In this document: positions 18,601 to 25,830 of the stretch, one piece after another
Layout: each line of letters opens with the position of its first letter
Position numbering within the stretch: the stretch's first letter is position 1
Origin: Occallatibacter gabretensis
Lineage (GTDB): Bacteria; Acidobacteriota; Terriglobia; Terriglobales; Acidobacteriaceae
DNA length: 64,000 nucleotides
Assembly: GCF_001449115.1 (NCBI RefSeq)
Contig: NZ_LAIJ01000010.1
Span: 665,623-729,622 of the forward strand
Direction: 5' to 3'
The notes under the pieces: model-generated
The model's database searches: none
What the model saw: the letters and a program-made list of their open reading frames with translations, nothing else
Told to the model about the DNA's origin: nothing
Program-made: the position numbers and the translations under genes

Positions 18601-19266
18601 CGGATAGACTACGGTCCTTCCACCTTTGACGCAAGGCAGGTGGTCACGGGGATCATGATCTACCAACTGCCATTCGGCCGCGGAAAACAATATGGCTCGT
18701 CATGGAACCGGTTAACAGATGGGGTACTTGGCGGATGGCAGTTCTCAACGAACGCCCAGATCAATTCAGGCTACCCATTGACAATGCATCAAGGCCCGAC
18801 TTGTAGTAATAATTGTGCTCAAAACTTGAGCGGAGATTATTTTCAATTCGCTAACCACTATGGTCCGATGAAGATTGTAAATCGGGGCAAGGGGCCGGAT
18901 GGCATATTCAGGTGGTTTGGCACCGATCCATCGGCAGTTGCATGTACTTCGTACGGTACCGCACCGTCGGCTTCTGATCCGACTTGCGCTTATGGCCGCA
19001 CTAATCAAAACGTAGGCACCGCTCGTGTTGGCACGGAGCGCGGCCCAGGATTTCAGAACTATGATCTTTCGCTTTCAAAAGGTTTCGCAACATTCAGAGA
19101 GCAGAGCCTCAAGGTCCGCGTCGACGCCTTTAACGCATTCAATATCTCCAGTTACGGAACGCCAGCCAGCTACATAGGTGGCAATGCGTCAACGGCTTGG
19201 GGCGTGATTAGCGGTACTGCCTCCGGTCCACGGAAGATCCAGTTATCCTTGGTCTACACTTTCTAA
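15637..19266 (+). CDS. Oar-type TonB-dependent receptor 1
   Basis: The protein has 1209 residues. A signal peptide (FYLLVLCLSGTAAMAQ) leads to a carboxypeptidase-regulatory-like Ig domain (about 25-110; VTGSVRGVISDPTDARLAGAKVTITN). Then come a plug domain with SNSYILDGVDINETLQNG and NVNGGEIVMVTKNGSNQFHG, and a large beta-barrel ending in KIQLSLVYTF with the terminal aromatic typical of outer-membrane proteins. Such receptors take up oligosaccharides or other ligands with TonB energy. GAGGG precedes the ATG. Its place upstream of a LacI gene, NagB-like and alpha-galactosidase genes suggests a glycan ligand. The substrate is not readable from sequence. Confidence 0.93.
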   Translation: MSREWIVRSFYLLVLCLSGTAAMAQTVTGSVRGVISDPTDARLAGAKVTITNAGTGVTGQTITDKSGLYDFEFLVLGSYTVSATAPGFETGSVGPFQLQIDQIATADVHLQIGKASVTVNVGEHSLLLNTENSTVSTSISSNTLENMPLDGLNVQTATLYLPGSVNPNSALMGGTQGTERDAFTVHEGSPSDVQPSFNGNRQQSNSYILDGVDINETLQNGLGYNPSPYSIQEVHVITGNADAEYGNVNGGEIVMVTKNGSNQFHGSIFGFHEGGGLTANTWANKNVGSPRASYTQNQFGAAVGGPIFKNKLFFFGNYEGFRNNSTGIGSAGVPTSAMRGLSTSSGPNDTASTCPAGYGDFAAAVSYYGMTGLWNTTNGYNNETLYPGPTGNCVPINPNNQLFAFLLKNPQAFPLPNHAPAPGALLGGNYQGISSNTTHNDQGDLRLDYTINSKDTLMAKFSYGDAWDQPLQVPVAAVIPFTDDYPFTNIAAAWTHIFSPTIVNNARVGFTRISLDASIPKDLSGLFGTDGNSKTGIGMPSSFSQTSPGFSYIDVSSGEGWDISNFGSEPPIQGFAVDNNFDYNDVLNWEHGKHITKFGVEFLRYQQNYFSSSDTGGTLGYFGYNGNDTANWNNCCDEGYGFAEFLLDTASKAQISGVQGPFGQRQWRDAVYVQDDWKVTQNLTLNLGLRYSYEQPNYEVNNKMVNVNLAYAKGKPAGTPINSMLEFAGQKNATTGTTNSRALINPYYLGFMPRIGFAYKMTPSLVVRGGYGSTDELESTGSSLRMTQNVQFQPAVTNNSTGPTGTTQGNVFSLSNGLVGNPAAASGAGAQYYAWDPNMRPAVIQQFNLNLQYQIGEHTTVQAGYVGQTGQHLAVPLWANQYTSDDTCANLGSAAEIDSCYQTIEPYFALVGNPNSPDNPGSNVLKETVSRGISNYHSLQATLQRHQSKGLEFLLNYTFAKSLTNNPGYFGTDNYNDDDSYWQDAYNPRIDYGPSTFDARQVVTGIMIYQLPFGRGKQYGSSWNRLTDGVLGGWQFSTNAQINSGYPLTMHQGPTCSNNCAQNLSGDYFQFANHYGPMKIVNRGKGPDGIFRWFGTDPSAVACTSYGTAPSASDPTCAYGRTNQNVGTARVGTERGPGFQNYDLSLSKGFATFREQSLKVRVDAFNAFNISSYGTPASYIGGNASTAWGVISGTASGPRKIQLSLVYTF

Positions 19267-19280
19267 CAAACTGGTGAGGT

Positions 19281-19299
19281 CCGGTGGCTTTGCCACCGG
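19281..19299 (+). terminator. Hairpin after TonB receptor 1
   Basis: CCGGTGGC TTT GCCACCGG forms a perfect 8-base stem with a 3-base loop 15 bases after the stop codon. No T-run follows, so it may stabilise the mRNA end rather than terminate by itself. Confidence 0.45.
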
Positions 19300-19464
19300 G
19301 CACTTACCGCGGGGTTGGGAAATTTGCACATATTTTTGTAGTCAAATTTGTGACGACCCGTACATTCAGATAGTCATTGGTTCCGATTCGGTCCATCCCT
19401 AGGTATAGTTGAATCTGGAAAGCAGTTGCGAAATGTTTCTCAAGGTTCTTTCACGGCAAACGAT

Positions 19465-20538
19465 ATGAAGAAATCACCTCCCAAAGGAGGCAAGGTCGGT
19501 CTCCGAGAGATTGCGGAAGCGGCTAAGGTCAGCATGGCCACCGTGTCCAGGGTTTTGAACGGAAATAACCGTGTTGACCCTGCGATTCAGACGGCGGTTC
19601 TGGATGTGGCTGCCAAATTCGATCCGAGTCTGCTGCAGCGCAACAAGGCCAAGACGCTCGCCTTTCTCCTGAGCAACCGAATCATGCTTCACCCTTTTCA
19701 TTCCCGGATCCTAAGCGGAGCTGAGGCCTGCTGCGCCGTGCATGGTTGGGACGTTGTGTTCCTCTCTTACAACTATCCGCTCAACGTTCAGCGTGACCAA
19801 CTCCACCTCCCAAAGATCCTCGATCGCCGCGATTTGATTCGAGCCGTCATCGTCGCCGGGACAAATTCAGGCAGTCTCATCGAACTTTTGGAGCACGAGG
19901 GCGTGCCTTATGTCGCGTTGGGAAACAACATCTTCGACCCGCCCCCATTGTCCAAAGGCGACCTTGTTTTTTCCGACGAAACGCGCGGGAGCAGCGACAT
20001 GACGCGTTATCTCATTAGCTTAGGCCATCGCAATATATGTTTTGTGGGAAACTCCCGGCTGCCCTGGTTTGCTCGATGCCTTGCGGGTTACGTTCAGGCA
20101 ATGGAGGAGGCCGGCCTTTCTCCGCGCAATTCGAATGTTGACTCGGAAGATGACGCACAGGTAGGCTACATCGCAACCAAGTCTCTAATAGCTCGCCACG
20201 AACCTGTAACCGCGATTTTTGCAGGAAACGATGCTACGGCCCATGGAGTCTATAAGGCCCTGCGTGATTGCGGATTGAGCATTCCTGATGACATCAGCGT
20301 GGCAGGATGTGATGACACCGTCGGCGAATGGCTCTATCCCAGCCTGACTACCATCCGCGAGTTTCCCGAGCAATTAGGAAAGCAGATGATCGAACTGATT
20401 CTCAACCGCATTGCCATGCCGGGATGCGAGTCCAAACAGATTACGGTTCCCACTGAGTTAGTTAAGAGAGAATCTTGTAAACCGATTGCAGTGGGGGCGG
20501 AGCCGATCCGCAAAAAAGCTATTCACATAACAAGCTGA
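19465..20538 (+). CDS. LacI-family transcriptional regulator
   Basis: The 357-residue protein has a LacI helix-turn-helix with hinge (GLREIAEAAKVSMATVSRVL, NGNNRV) followed by a periplasmic-binding-protein-like sensor. The sensor includes VIVAGTNSG, GHRNICFVGN, AIFAGNDATAHGVYKAL and DDISVAGCDDT, the typical blocks for sugar effectors. ATG 19465 gives the standard N-terminus; a TTG at 19426 would add 13 residues. It sits between TonB receptor 1 and the NagB-like gene, whose upstream regions share the TGTGAAATATTTC element, so it may repress both. The effector is probably a sugar or sugar phosphate. Confidence 0.9.
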   Translation: MKKSPPKGGKVGLREIAEAAKVSMATVSRVLNGNNRVDPAIQTAVLDVAAKFDPSLLQRNKAKTLAFLLSNRIMLHPFHSRILSGAEACCAVHGWDVVFLSYNYPLNVQRDQLHLPKILDRRDLIRAVIVAGTNSGSLIELLEHEGVPYVALGNNIFDPPPLSKGDLVFSDETRGSSDMTRYLISLGHRNICFVGNSRLPWFARCLAGYVQAMEEAGLSPRNSNVDSEDDAQVGYIATKSLIARHEPVTAIFAGNDATAHGVYKALRDCGLSIPDDISVAGCDDTVGEWLYPSLTTIREFPEQLGKQMIELILNRIAMPGCESKQITVPTELVKRESCKPIAVGAEPIRKKAIHITS

Positions 20539-20587
20539 TGTGGGCTTAAGCGATCGAAAGTTACGCGTGCTGATATGATCATTTTTA

Positions 20588-20607
20588 ATTTCACAGAATT
20601 GTGAAAT
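20588..20607. promoter_or_regulatory. 20-base perfect palindrome before nagB-like gene (operator candidate)
   Basis: ATTTCACA and TGTGAAAT are perfect 8-base inverses around GAAT. The site lies immediately upstream of a promoter-like TTGACA. It partly overlaps TGTGAAATATTTC (20600-20612), which recurs in reverse before TonB receptor 1. A repressor bound here would block the promoter. Confidence 0.55.
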
Positions 20608-20612
20608 ATTTC

Positions 20613-20641
20613 TTGACATGAAATAGCATTGCACATAAAGT
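20613..20641 (+). promoter_or_regulatory. Putative sigma-70 promoter of the nagB-like operon
   Basis: A consensus -35 TTGACA (20613-20618) is 17 bases from TAAAGT (20636-20641), a weak -10. It directly follows the palindrome at 20588-20607. Confidence 0.5.
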
Positions 20642-20742
20642 TCGAAGTATCTGCACTCCGCAGGTTTAAACCTTCCCTAGCAGATGAATGGCGCCGGGCC
20701 CCGGACGACAGCGGATGCGGCTAAATCAATCGAGGAAAAAGA

Positions 20743-21543
20743 ATGGCTGCAGTCGATGAAAAGGCACGATTTTTTCAGATCGGAAACCTCGCTGTTGAAA
20801 TCCATCCCAGTGCAAAGTCAATGGGCGAGGCCGCCGCACTTGCCGCAGCAGACACTATAAAAAGGCTCGGCCTCACCCAGGAAGCGGTAGGCGTGATATT
20901 TGCCACAGGTGCTTCCCAACTGGACACACTGGAAGCTCTCACACGCATCGAGGGCATCCCTTGGAATCGCGTGCAGGGCGTACATCTGGATGAATATGTA
21001 GGCTTACCACTCGAACACTTCGCTTCCTTTCGGCGCTACCTTAGAGAGAACCTTACGCAGAAGGTTGATATCGGGGCCTTCTATGAGCTTGATGGGACGG
21101 CCACCGATCCGAATCACAGTTGCCGCCTCTATGCTGAGGTACTTAGGTCCGTTAACCCGCAGCTCTGTTTGCTCGGAATTGGCGAGAATGGGCACCTCGC
21201 ATTTATGGATCCTGCAGTGGCCGATTTCAACGACCCGCAAGACGTAAAAGTAGTCAAGCTGGATGCTGCCTGCCGTGCGCAGCAAGTTGCTGAGGGATGG
21301 TTCAATACTCTTGAGGAGGTCCCTGACAACGCACTTAGCATAACCATTCCGGCAATTCTGCGAGTGCCGAGATTGATCGTATCTGTTCCCGGAGTCCGCA
21401 AAGCTGCCATCATCCGGCGCACGCTTGCGGAAGCGATTTCGACAAACTGCCCTGCAACAATTCTCCGTACTCATCCAAACGTTACAGTCTACCTCGATGA
21501 AGAATCGGCCTCTGAACTCGATGGGTTCGCGGGGCAAAGCTGA
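20743..21543 (+). CDS. nagB: Glucosamine-6-phosphate deaminase-like protein
   Basis: NagB turns glucosamine 6-phosphate into fructose 6-phosphate and ammonia in the cytoplasm. The 266 residues show the phosphate-binding FATGASQ, the catalytic HLDEYVGL (Asp83, Glu84) and GIGENGHLAF (His151). The usual FNEP that follows in E. coli is FMDP here, so the acid of the catalytic relay is Asp instead of Glu. This may alter substrate choice, for example GalN-6-P. The GTGC-free ATG at 20743 follows GAGG. It is 40 bases upstream of the alpha-galactosidase gene in the same direction, so they probably form an operon. Confidence 0.9.
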   Translation: MAAVDEKARFFQIGNLAVEIHPSAKSMGEAAALAAADTIKRLGLTQEAVGVIFATGASQLDTLEALTRIEGIPWNRVQGVHLDEYVGLPLEHFASFRRYLRENLTQKVDIGAFYELDGTATDPNHSCRLYAEVLRSVNPQLCLLGIGENGHLAFMDPAVADFNDPQDVKVVKLDAACRAQQVAEGWFNTLEEVPDNALSITIPAILRVPRLIVSVPGVRKAAIIRRTLAEAISTNCPATILRTHPNVTVYLDEESASELDGFAGQS

Positions 21544-21583
21544 CCCTTTCGTAGCTTCCGCAATTTCGTTCCAGAGGTGAGCG

Positions 21584-22786
21584 ATGAATCAAGCGAGCTC
21601 TTTTCTATTTCGCCTGAGTTTTGCAGTGATTATGCTGCTGAGCTTTCTGTCGAGTTCTGCACCCGCGCACGCTGTTGATAACGGGTTGGCCCGCACTCCA
21701 CCAATGGGCTGGAACAGCTGGAACCGGTTTCGTTGTGACGACCTCAACGAGAAACTGGTCCGGCAGACAGCTGATGCTATCGCGACAAATGGTATGAGGG
21801 ACGTGGGGTATCAATATGTCGTACTCGACGACTGCTGGCAGTTGAGCCGAGACGCACAGGGAAATATTGTTGCGGATCTGGCCAAGTTTCCATCAGGTAT
21901 CAAGGCCTTGGCCGACTATATCCACGAAAAGGGTCTGAAGTTCGGCCTCTATACCGATGCGGGAATGAAGACCTGCGAGGGAAGGCCTGGCAGTCTGGGG
22001 CATGAGTACCAGGATGCAAAGCAGTATGCCATGTGGGGCGTGGACTATCTCAAGGAGGATTGGTGTTCCACACTTCCTACCCAGAATGCCGAATCTTCTT
22101 ATACGGTGATGCGTGATGCTCTCGCAGTATCCGGTCGTCCCATTGTCTTCAGCATCTGTGAATGGGGTTCGACGAATCCGTGGCTCTGGGCAGGCGCGGT
22201 CGGAAATATGTGGCGATCGACCGGAGATATTCTGGATTGTTGGCAATGCAAGATGAGTTGGGGTGGTAATTCGCTTTCGGAGATTCTGGATCTAATGAGC
22301 GGAATCGGGAGCTATTCTGGGCCGGGCCATTGGAATGATCCCGATATGTTGCAGGTGGGCAACGGAGGCATGACGGAAGATGAGTATCGTACGAATTTCG
22401 GCATGTGGGCAATTTTTGCCGCTCCGCTGATAGCCGGTAATGACGTGGTCCATATGTCCACAGCTACGCGAGAGATCCTAACCAATAAAGAGGTAATCGC
22501 CATCGATCAAGACCCTCTGGGACAAGCGGGTAGCAGAGTAATGAAGACTGGAAACCTGGAGGTCTGGTCCAAACAGTTGGCGGACGGCAGCAGGGCAGTT
22601 GCCATGCTGAACAAGGGAGAATCGCCCGCGAAGATTGCCGTCAATTGGAACAACATAGGATATCCAACTGATCTGACTGCCTCGGTGCGTGATCTCTGGT
22701 CCCACAAGGATATTGGAAGACTGAAGGGAAGCTACTCGGCTGAGGTTCCCATTCATGGAATAGTGATGGTGACGGTGAAGCCATAA
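21584..22786 (+). CDS. GH27 alpha-galactosidase, exported
   Basis: The protein has a signal peptide (LFRLSFAVIMLLSFLSSSAPAHA) and a full GH27 catalytic domain: TPPMGWNSWN, VVLDDCWQ, YLKEDWC (nucleophile Asp159), RSTGDI (acid/base Asp215) and GPGHWNDPDML. A C-terminal beta domain follows, for about 400 residues in all. The specificity loop reads CEWG, as in plant alpha-galactosidases, not the C-S-W-P-A type of alpha-N-acetylgalactosaminidase, so terminal alpha-galactose is the likely substrate. It acts outside the cytoplasm. It follows the NagB-like gene closely and is probably co-transcribed with it. Confidence 0.93.
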   Translation: MNQASSFLFRLSFAVIMLLSFLSSSAPAHAVDNGLARTPPMGWNSWNRFRCDDLNEKLVRQTADAIATNGMRDVGYQYVVLDDCWQLSRDAQGNIVADLAKFPSGIKALADYIHEKGLKFGLYTDAGMKTCEGRPGSLGHEYQDAKQYAMWGVDYLKEDWCSTLPTQNAESSYTVMRDALAVSGRPIVFSICEWGSTNPWLWAGAVGNMWRSTGDILDCWQCKMSWGGNSLSEILDLMSGIGSYSGPGHWNDPDMLQVGNGGMTEDEYRTNFGMWAIFAAPLIAGNDVVHMSTATREILTNKEVIAIDQDPLGQAGSRVMKTGNLEVWSKQLADGSRAVAMLNKGESPAKIAVNWNNIGYPTDLTASVRDLWSHKDIGRLKGSYSAEVPIHGIVMVTVKP

Positions 22787-23274
22787 TTGCAGGCTGCGAG
22801 TTCCAGTTCACATTTTCAGGCTGAGACACCTAACCAACGTCGTATCCATTGAGTTGAGCGCCAGAAACGGGAAGTGGCTCTGTAAAGGTGTGCGATTGGG
22901 GGAACGCTAGAGTTCACGCCATGGTCTGTGCCTATGAACTCCGATCTCACAATATCCGTCTGGCGCTGTCTCTGGCGATCAACGCGGGGGTGCGTGACGC
23001 AGAGAGATCAAAGTGCTCAAATGAAGCCATATTTCTCAAGTGTCTCTTACTTAGCCGCTTGCCCATCTCCCCGACAGACCTGTGGATTGCTACTGGCTAT
23101 ATGCTGCTCTAGGTATCAAGTACAGTCAATTCTGCAAGCATTTCAAGATACATGCAGGCTAATTACGATGCACATTATAAAAAAATACTGCGATGTTTCT
23201 CCTAATACTATATAAAAGGAAACAATACGAAACATTTTTGATCTTAAAAATGTATTGGGATGAGGATCCGTGAA
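22787..23274. other. Intergenic region before the GH36-like gene
   Basis: About 490 bases without a convincing gene. A 16-base string (22845-22860) also occurs at 47920-47935. An AT-rich promoter area lies at 23170-23255, with a TATATAA string and the inverted repeat listed separately. Short frames from 22888 and 22928 overlap each other and look spurious. Confidence 0.5.
23232..23253. promoter_or_regulatory. Inverted repeat ACATTTTT-N6-AAAAATGT
   Basis: Perfect 8-base arms lie immediately before the start of the GH36-like gene, downstream of a TATATAA element near 23210. A second pair, ATGTTTC (23193-23199) and GAAACAT (23229-23235), encloses the same promoter area. Either could be an operator; AT-rich chance pairing cannot be excluded. 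Confidence 0.35.
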
Positions 23275-25758
23275 ATGACCTGGAAAACATGGTGCCGTCA
23301 GTTGCCGCTTGTTTTTGCTTTGCTCCCGGTTTGCGCGGAGAGCAGGATGTATGCCATTACCTCTCAGGAGCCCGAAACGCATGGGGCAGGCATCTCGGTT
23401 GCAATTCTTGAGGATGGTTCTTACGTGTTACGGTCGGAAGCCACTCCCGGCGATGTACTGCGCTCGGAAATCGAAGTAGAGACTGAAACGGGAACGCTGC
23501 GGTCCTCTTTCTATCCATCTCATAAGCAATCACGCACCCCATTTCATGATGAGTTGGGAGAGGGACAATTATTTAGGGTCACGTACACCGGATTACCGGG
23601 CAAGGCAGATCTGGTGTGCCAATTCCGAATGTATGCCGATCAAAGTTGGGGTGACATTCAGGTTCAAGTGTTGAATTCCACCGCGAACTCAGTTGTGGTT
23701 CATTCTGTGTACGTGGTGAAGAGCAGCGGTGCGGGAGCCGTACAGCTGAATGGACCGCAATCTGAAGACCGCATTCTTTCCGACAGCTTCAGCGAAGATA
23801 CGCCGCAACTTCGATTGATGGATCTGGGAGAAGCGGACGGTGGCATTCATCGGGCCTATGGAAGCCAGCTGATTTACAACCGGAAAAGCGGGCAAAGCCT
23901 CTTTCTCGGCGCATTATCGGCAGACAAGCTGCTGACCATGTTTCATCTGAACAGCACAGGCAGGCCGGACGCGCATGTGCAGTCCTACGATGTGGAAGAT
24001 ACAGGAACCAATGAGGCGATACGCGAGCAGAGTCAGCCGTATGGGCCGGAAAACAATGTCCCTTTGATGCAGACGGTGGCGCCGGGCGAGAGCCTTAGTA
24101 CGGAGAGGCTGATGTTTGCGATAGGCTCGGATTACCATGCGCAGCTGGAGCAATATGGGCGCGCCATCCGCATTCTTCATAAGGCGCGCGTTTCGAGCCC
24201 TACACTCATTGGATGGTGGAGCTGGACGGCGTATTACTATGGCGTGACCGAGGGAACCGTACTGACGAATGCCGAATGGCTCGCGCAGAATTTGAAGCCG
24301 TTTGGGTATCGGTACTTTCAGGTGGACGAGGGATACCAGTATGCGCGCGGGGAGTATGCAACCGCGGACGGCAAGGCATTCCCTAATGGCATGGCAACCG
24401 TTGGTCAGCAGGTGCGAAGCCATGGGCTGACCTTTGGTTTCTGGGTTGCTCCTTTTCAGGTTTCCGATCGCTCGTGGGTGTATGAACATCATCGCGACTG
24501 GCTTGTGCATAATCTGCATGGAGAACCGATTCATATTGGCAAAGTGGGCGGACACTTTGACGACCTGTATGCGCTGGATACTACTAATCCCGGCGCGCAG
24601 GAATACCTTCGGCAAACCTATCGGACGCTGGTGAGGGACTGGGGCGCGCGTTTTCTCAAGTTTGACTTTATGGATTCAACCGCAGTTGAGGGAGTGTATT
24701 ACAGACCGAATACAAGTGCCCTGGAGGCTTTGCGCATCGGGCTTGAAGTGATTCGCGGAGCCGTGGGCGAACACGTGATCATGGATAAGGATGGCGGTCC
24801 AATGTTGACGCCCGTCGGCATTGTGGATGCGGGCCGCATTTCGCAGGACACAGGCCACACCTTCGGAGCCACGCGAGATGTGGCGTCAGGCATAGCGGCT
24901 CGTTACTACATGAACCACAATTTCTATGAGTCAGATCCGGATGCGTTTACGATCTCCGAGCAGATTATTCCTGACCGGGTTTGGCATGGGAACAAGCAGC
25001 CGCTTACTTTAGATGAGGCTGAAGCGTCGATTGCATTGTCGGCTGTTTCGGGAGGAATGTTCGAGATTGGCGACGATCTGCCTGCGCTGGGAGCGTCTCC
25101 ACAGCGGCTTGCACTGGCACGAAATGCGGATCTGCTGGACATGGCGCGACTGGGACACGCGTCGATCCCCGTGGATCTGATGACCTACGGGCCGGAAGAT
25201 AAACAGCCGAGCATTTTTCTGCTGAAAGAAGATAACCGGCAGTGGGTTCTCACGGTCTTTAACTGGACGGAACAACCAGGCAGCCACAATCTTGAGTTGA
25301 AGACTCTGGGGTTGAAGCCGGATGGAGTATTTCGTGTGACCGACATCCTGCGTGGCGGATCGTTGCCCGTCGAGAGCGGACGAATCGCCATTCAGCAGCC
25401 TGCGCATTCCGTGCGCATGTTCAAGCTGGTTGATACTTCGGTGAGTGCTGTCTCTCCTGATTTTGAAGTGCATCTTCCGGAGACTGTTAATGCGGGAGCC
25501 GCGCTCGAGTTCAATGCTGCCGCGAGCCACGCGGAGGCGCCCATGCTGCAGTGTCACTGGAATTTTGGCGATGGAGTCAGTGCAGAAGGTTCGAGCGTTT
25601 CACATACCTATACCCAGCCTGGCAAATACACAATTACCATCGAGTCCATCGGACTGGATGGCCGTATTGCGCATAAGACAGCGGCGATTGGGGTGACCGG
25701 CTATGTAAGCACGGTATACGATCCCACGGCGAAAGAGCGCTTTCACGAGAATCAGTAA
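23275..25758 (+). CDS. GH36-like alpha-galactosidase with C-terminal PKD domain
   Basis: The protein has 827 residues. A signal peptide (WCRQLPLVFALLPVCA) is followed by a beta-supersandwich and then a TIM barrel with LIGWWSWTAYYYGVTEG, FQVDEGYQYARG, FLKFDFMDS (probable nucleophile Asp) and AGRISQDTG (probable acid/base Asp), as in clan GH-D family 36. Near the C-terminus, MLQCHWNFGDGVSAEGSSVSHTY is a PKD domain, often used for binding polysaccharide or spacing. ATG 23275 is preferred because GAGG lies nine bases upstream; ATG 23260 is an alternative. It is convergent with the DUF5107 copy 2 gene. It probably removes alpha-galactosyl (or alpha-GalNAc) residues outside the cytoplasm. Confidence 0.87.
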   Translation: MTWKTWCRQLPLVFALLPVCAESRMYAITSQEPETHGAGISVAILEDGSYVLRSEATPGDVLRSEIEVETETGTLRSSFYPSHKQSRTPFHDELGEGQLFRVTYTGLPGKADLVCQFRMYADQSWGDIQVQVLNSTANSVVVHSVYVVKSSGAGAVQLNGPQSEDRILSDSFSEDTPQLRLMDLGEADGGIHRAYGSQLIYNRKSGQSLFLGALSADKLLTMFHLNSTGRPDAHVQSYDVEDTGTNEAIREQSQPYGPENNVPLMQTVAPGESLSTERLMFAIGSDYHAQLEQYGRAIRILHKARVSSPTLIGWWSWTAYYYGVTEGTVLTNAEWLAQNLKPFGYRYFQVDEGYQYARGEYATADGKAFPNGMATVGQQVRSHGLTFGFWVAPFQVSDRSWVYEHHRDWLVHNLHGEPIHIGKVGGHFDDLYALDTTNPGAQEYLRQTYRTLVRDWGARFLKFDFMDSTAVEGVYYRPNTSALEALRIGLEVIRGAVGEHVIMDKDGGPMLTPVGIVDAGRISQDTGHTFGATRDVASGIAARYYMNHNFYESDPDAFTISEQIIPDRVWHGNKQPLTLDEAEASIALSAVSGGMFEIGDDLPALGASPQRLALARNADLLDMARLGHASIPVDLMTYGPEDKQPSIFLLKEDNRQWVLTVFNWTEQPGSHNLELKTLGLKPDGVFRVTDILRGGSLPVESGRIAIQQPAHSVRMFKLVDTSVSAVSPDFEVHLPETVNAGAALEFNAAASHAEAPMLQCHWNFGDGVSAEGSSVSHTYTQPGKYTITIESIGLDGRIAHKTAAIGVTGYVSTVYDPTAKERFHENQ

Positions 25759-25764
25759 ATTTAC

Positions 25765-25804
25765 AAAAAAATGCCCAGCCGTTGCTGAATGCAATGGCTG
25801 GGCA
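25765..25804 (-). terminator. Intrinsic terminator of DUF5107 copy 2
   Basis: TGCCCAGCC (25772-25780) pairs with GGCTGGGCA (25796-25804), with further pairing inside. On the minus strand it is followed by seven Ts (As at 25765-25771 on the plus strand). It lies between two convergent genes and may stop both. Confidence 0.8.
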
Positions 25805-25830
25805 GGATGCAAAGCCTTCTGAAAGACCGC

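Noticed and set aside
22888..23215. Two overlapping frames of 74 and 95 codons between the GH27 and GH36-like genes
   Set aside because: They overlap each other in different frames in a promoter-like region and have no protein-like composition.
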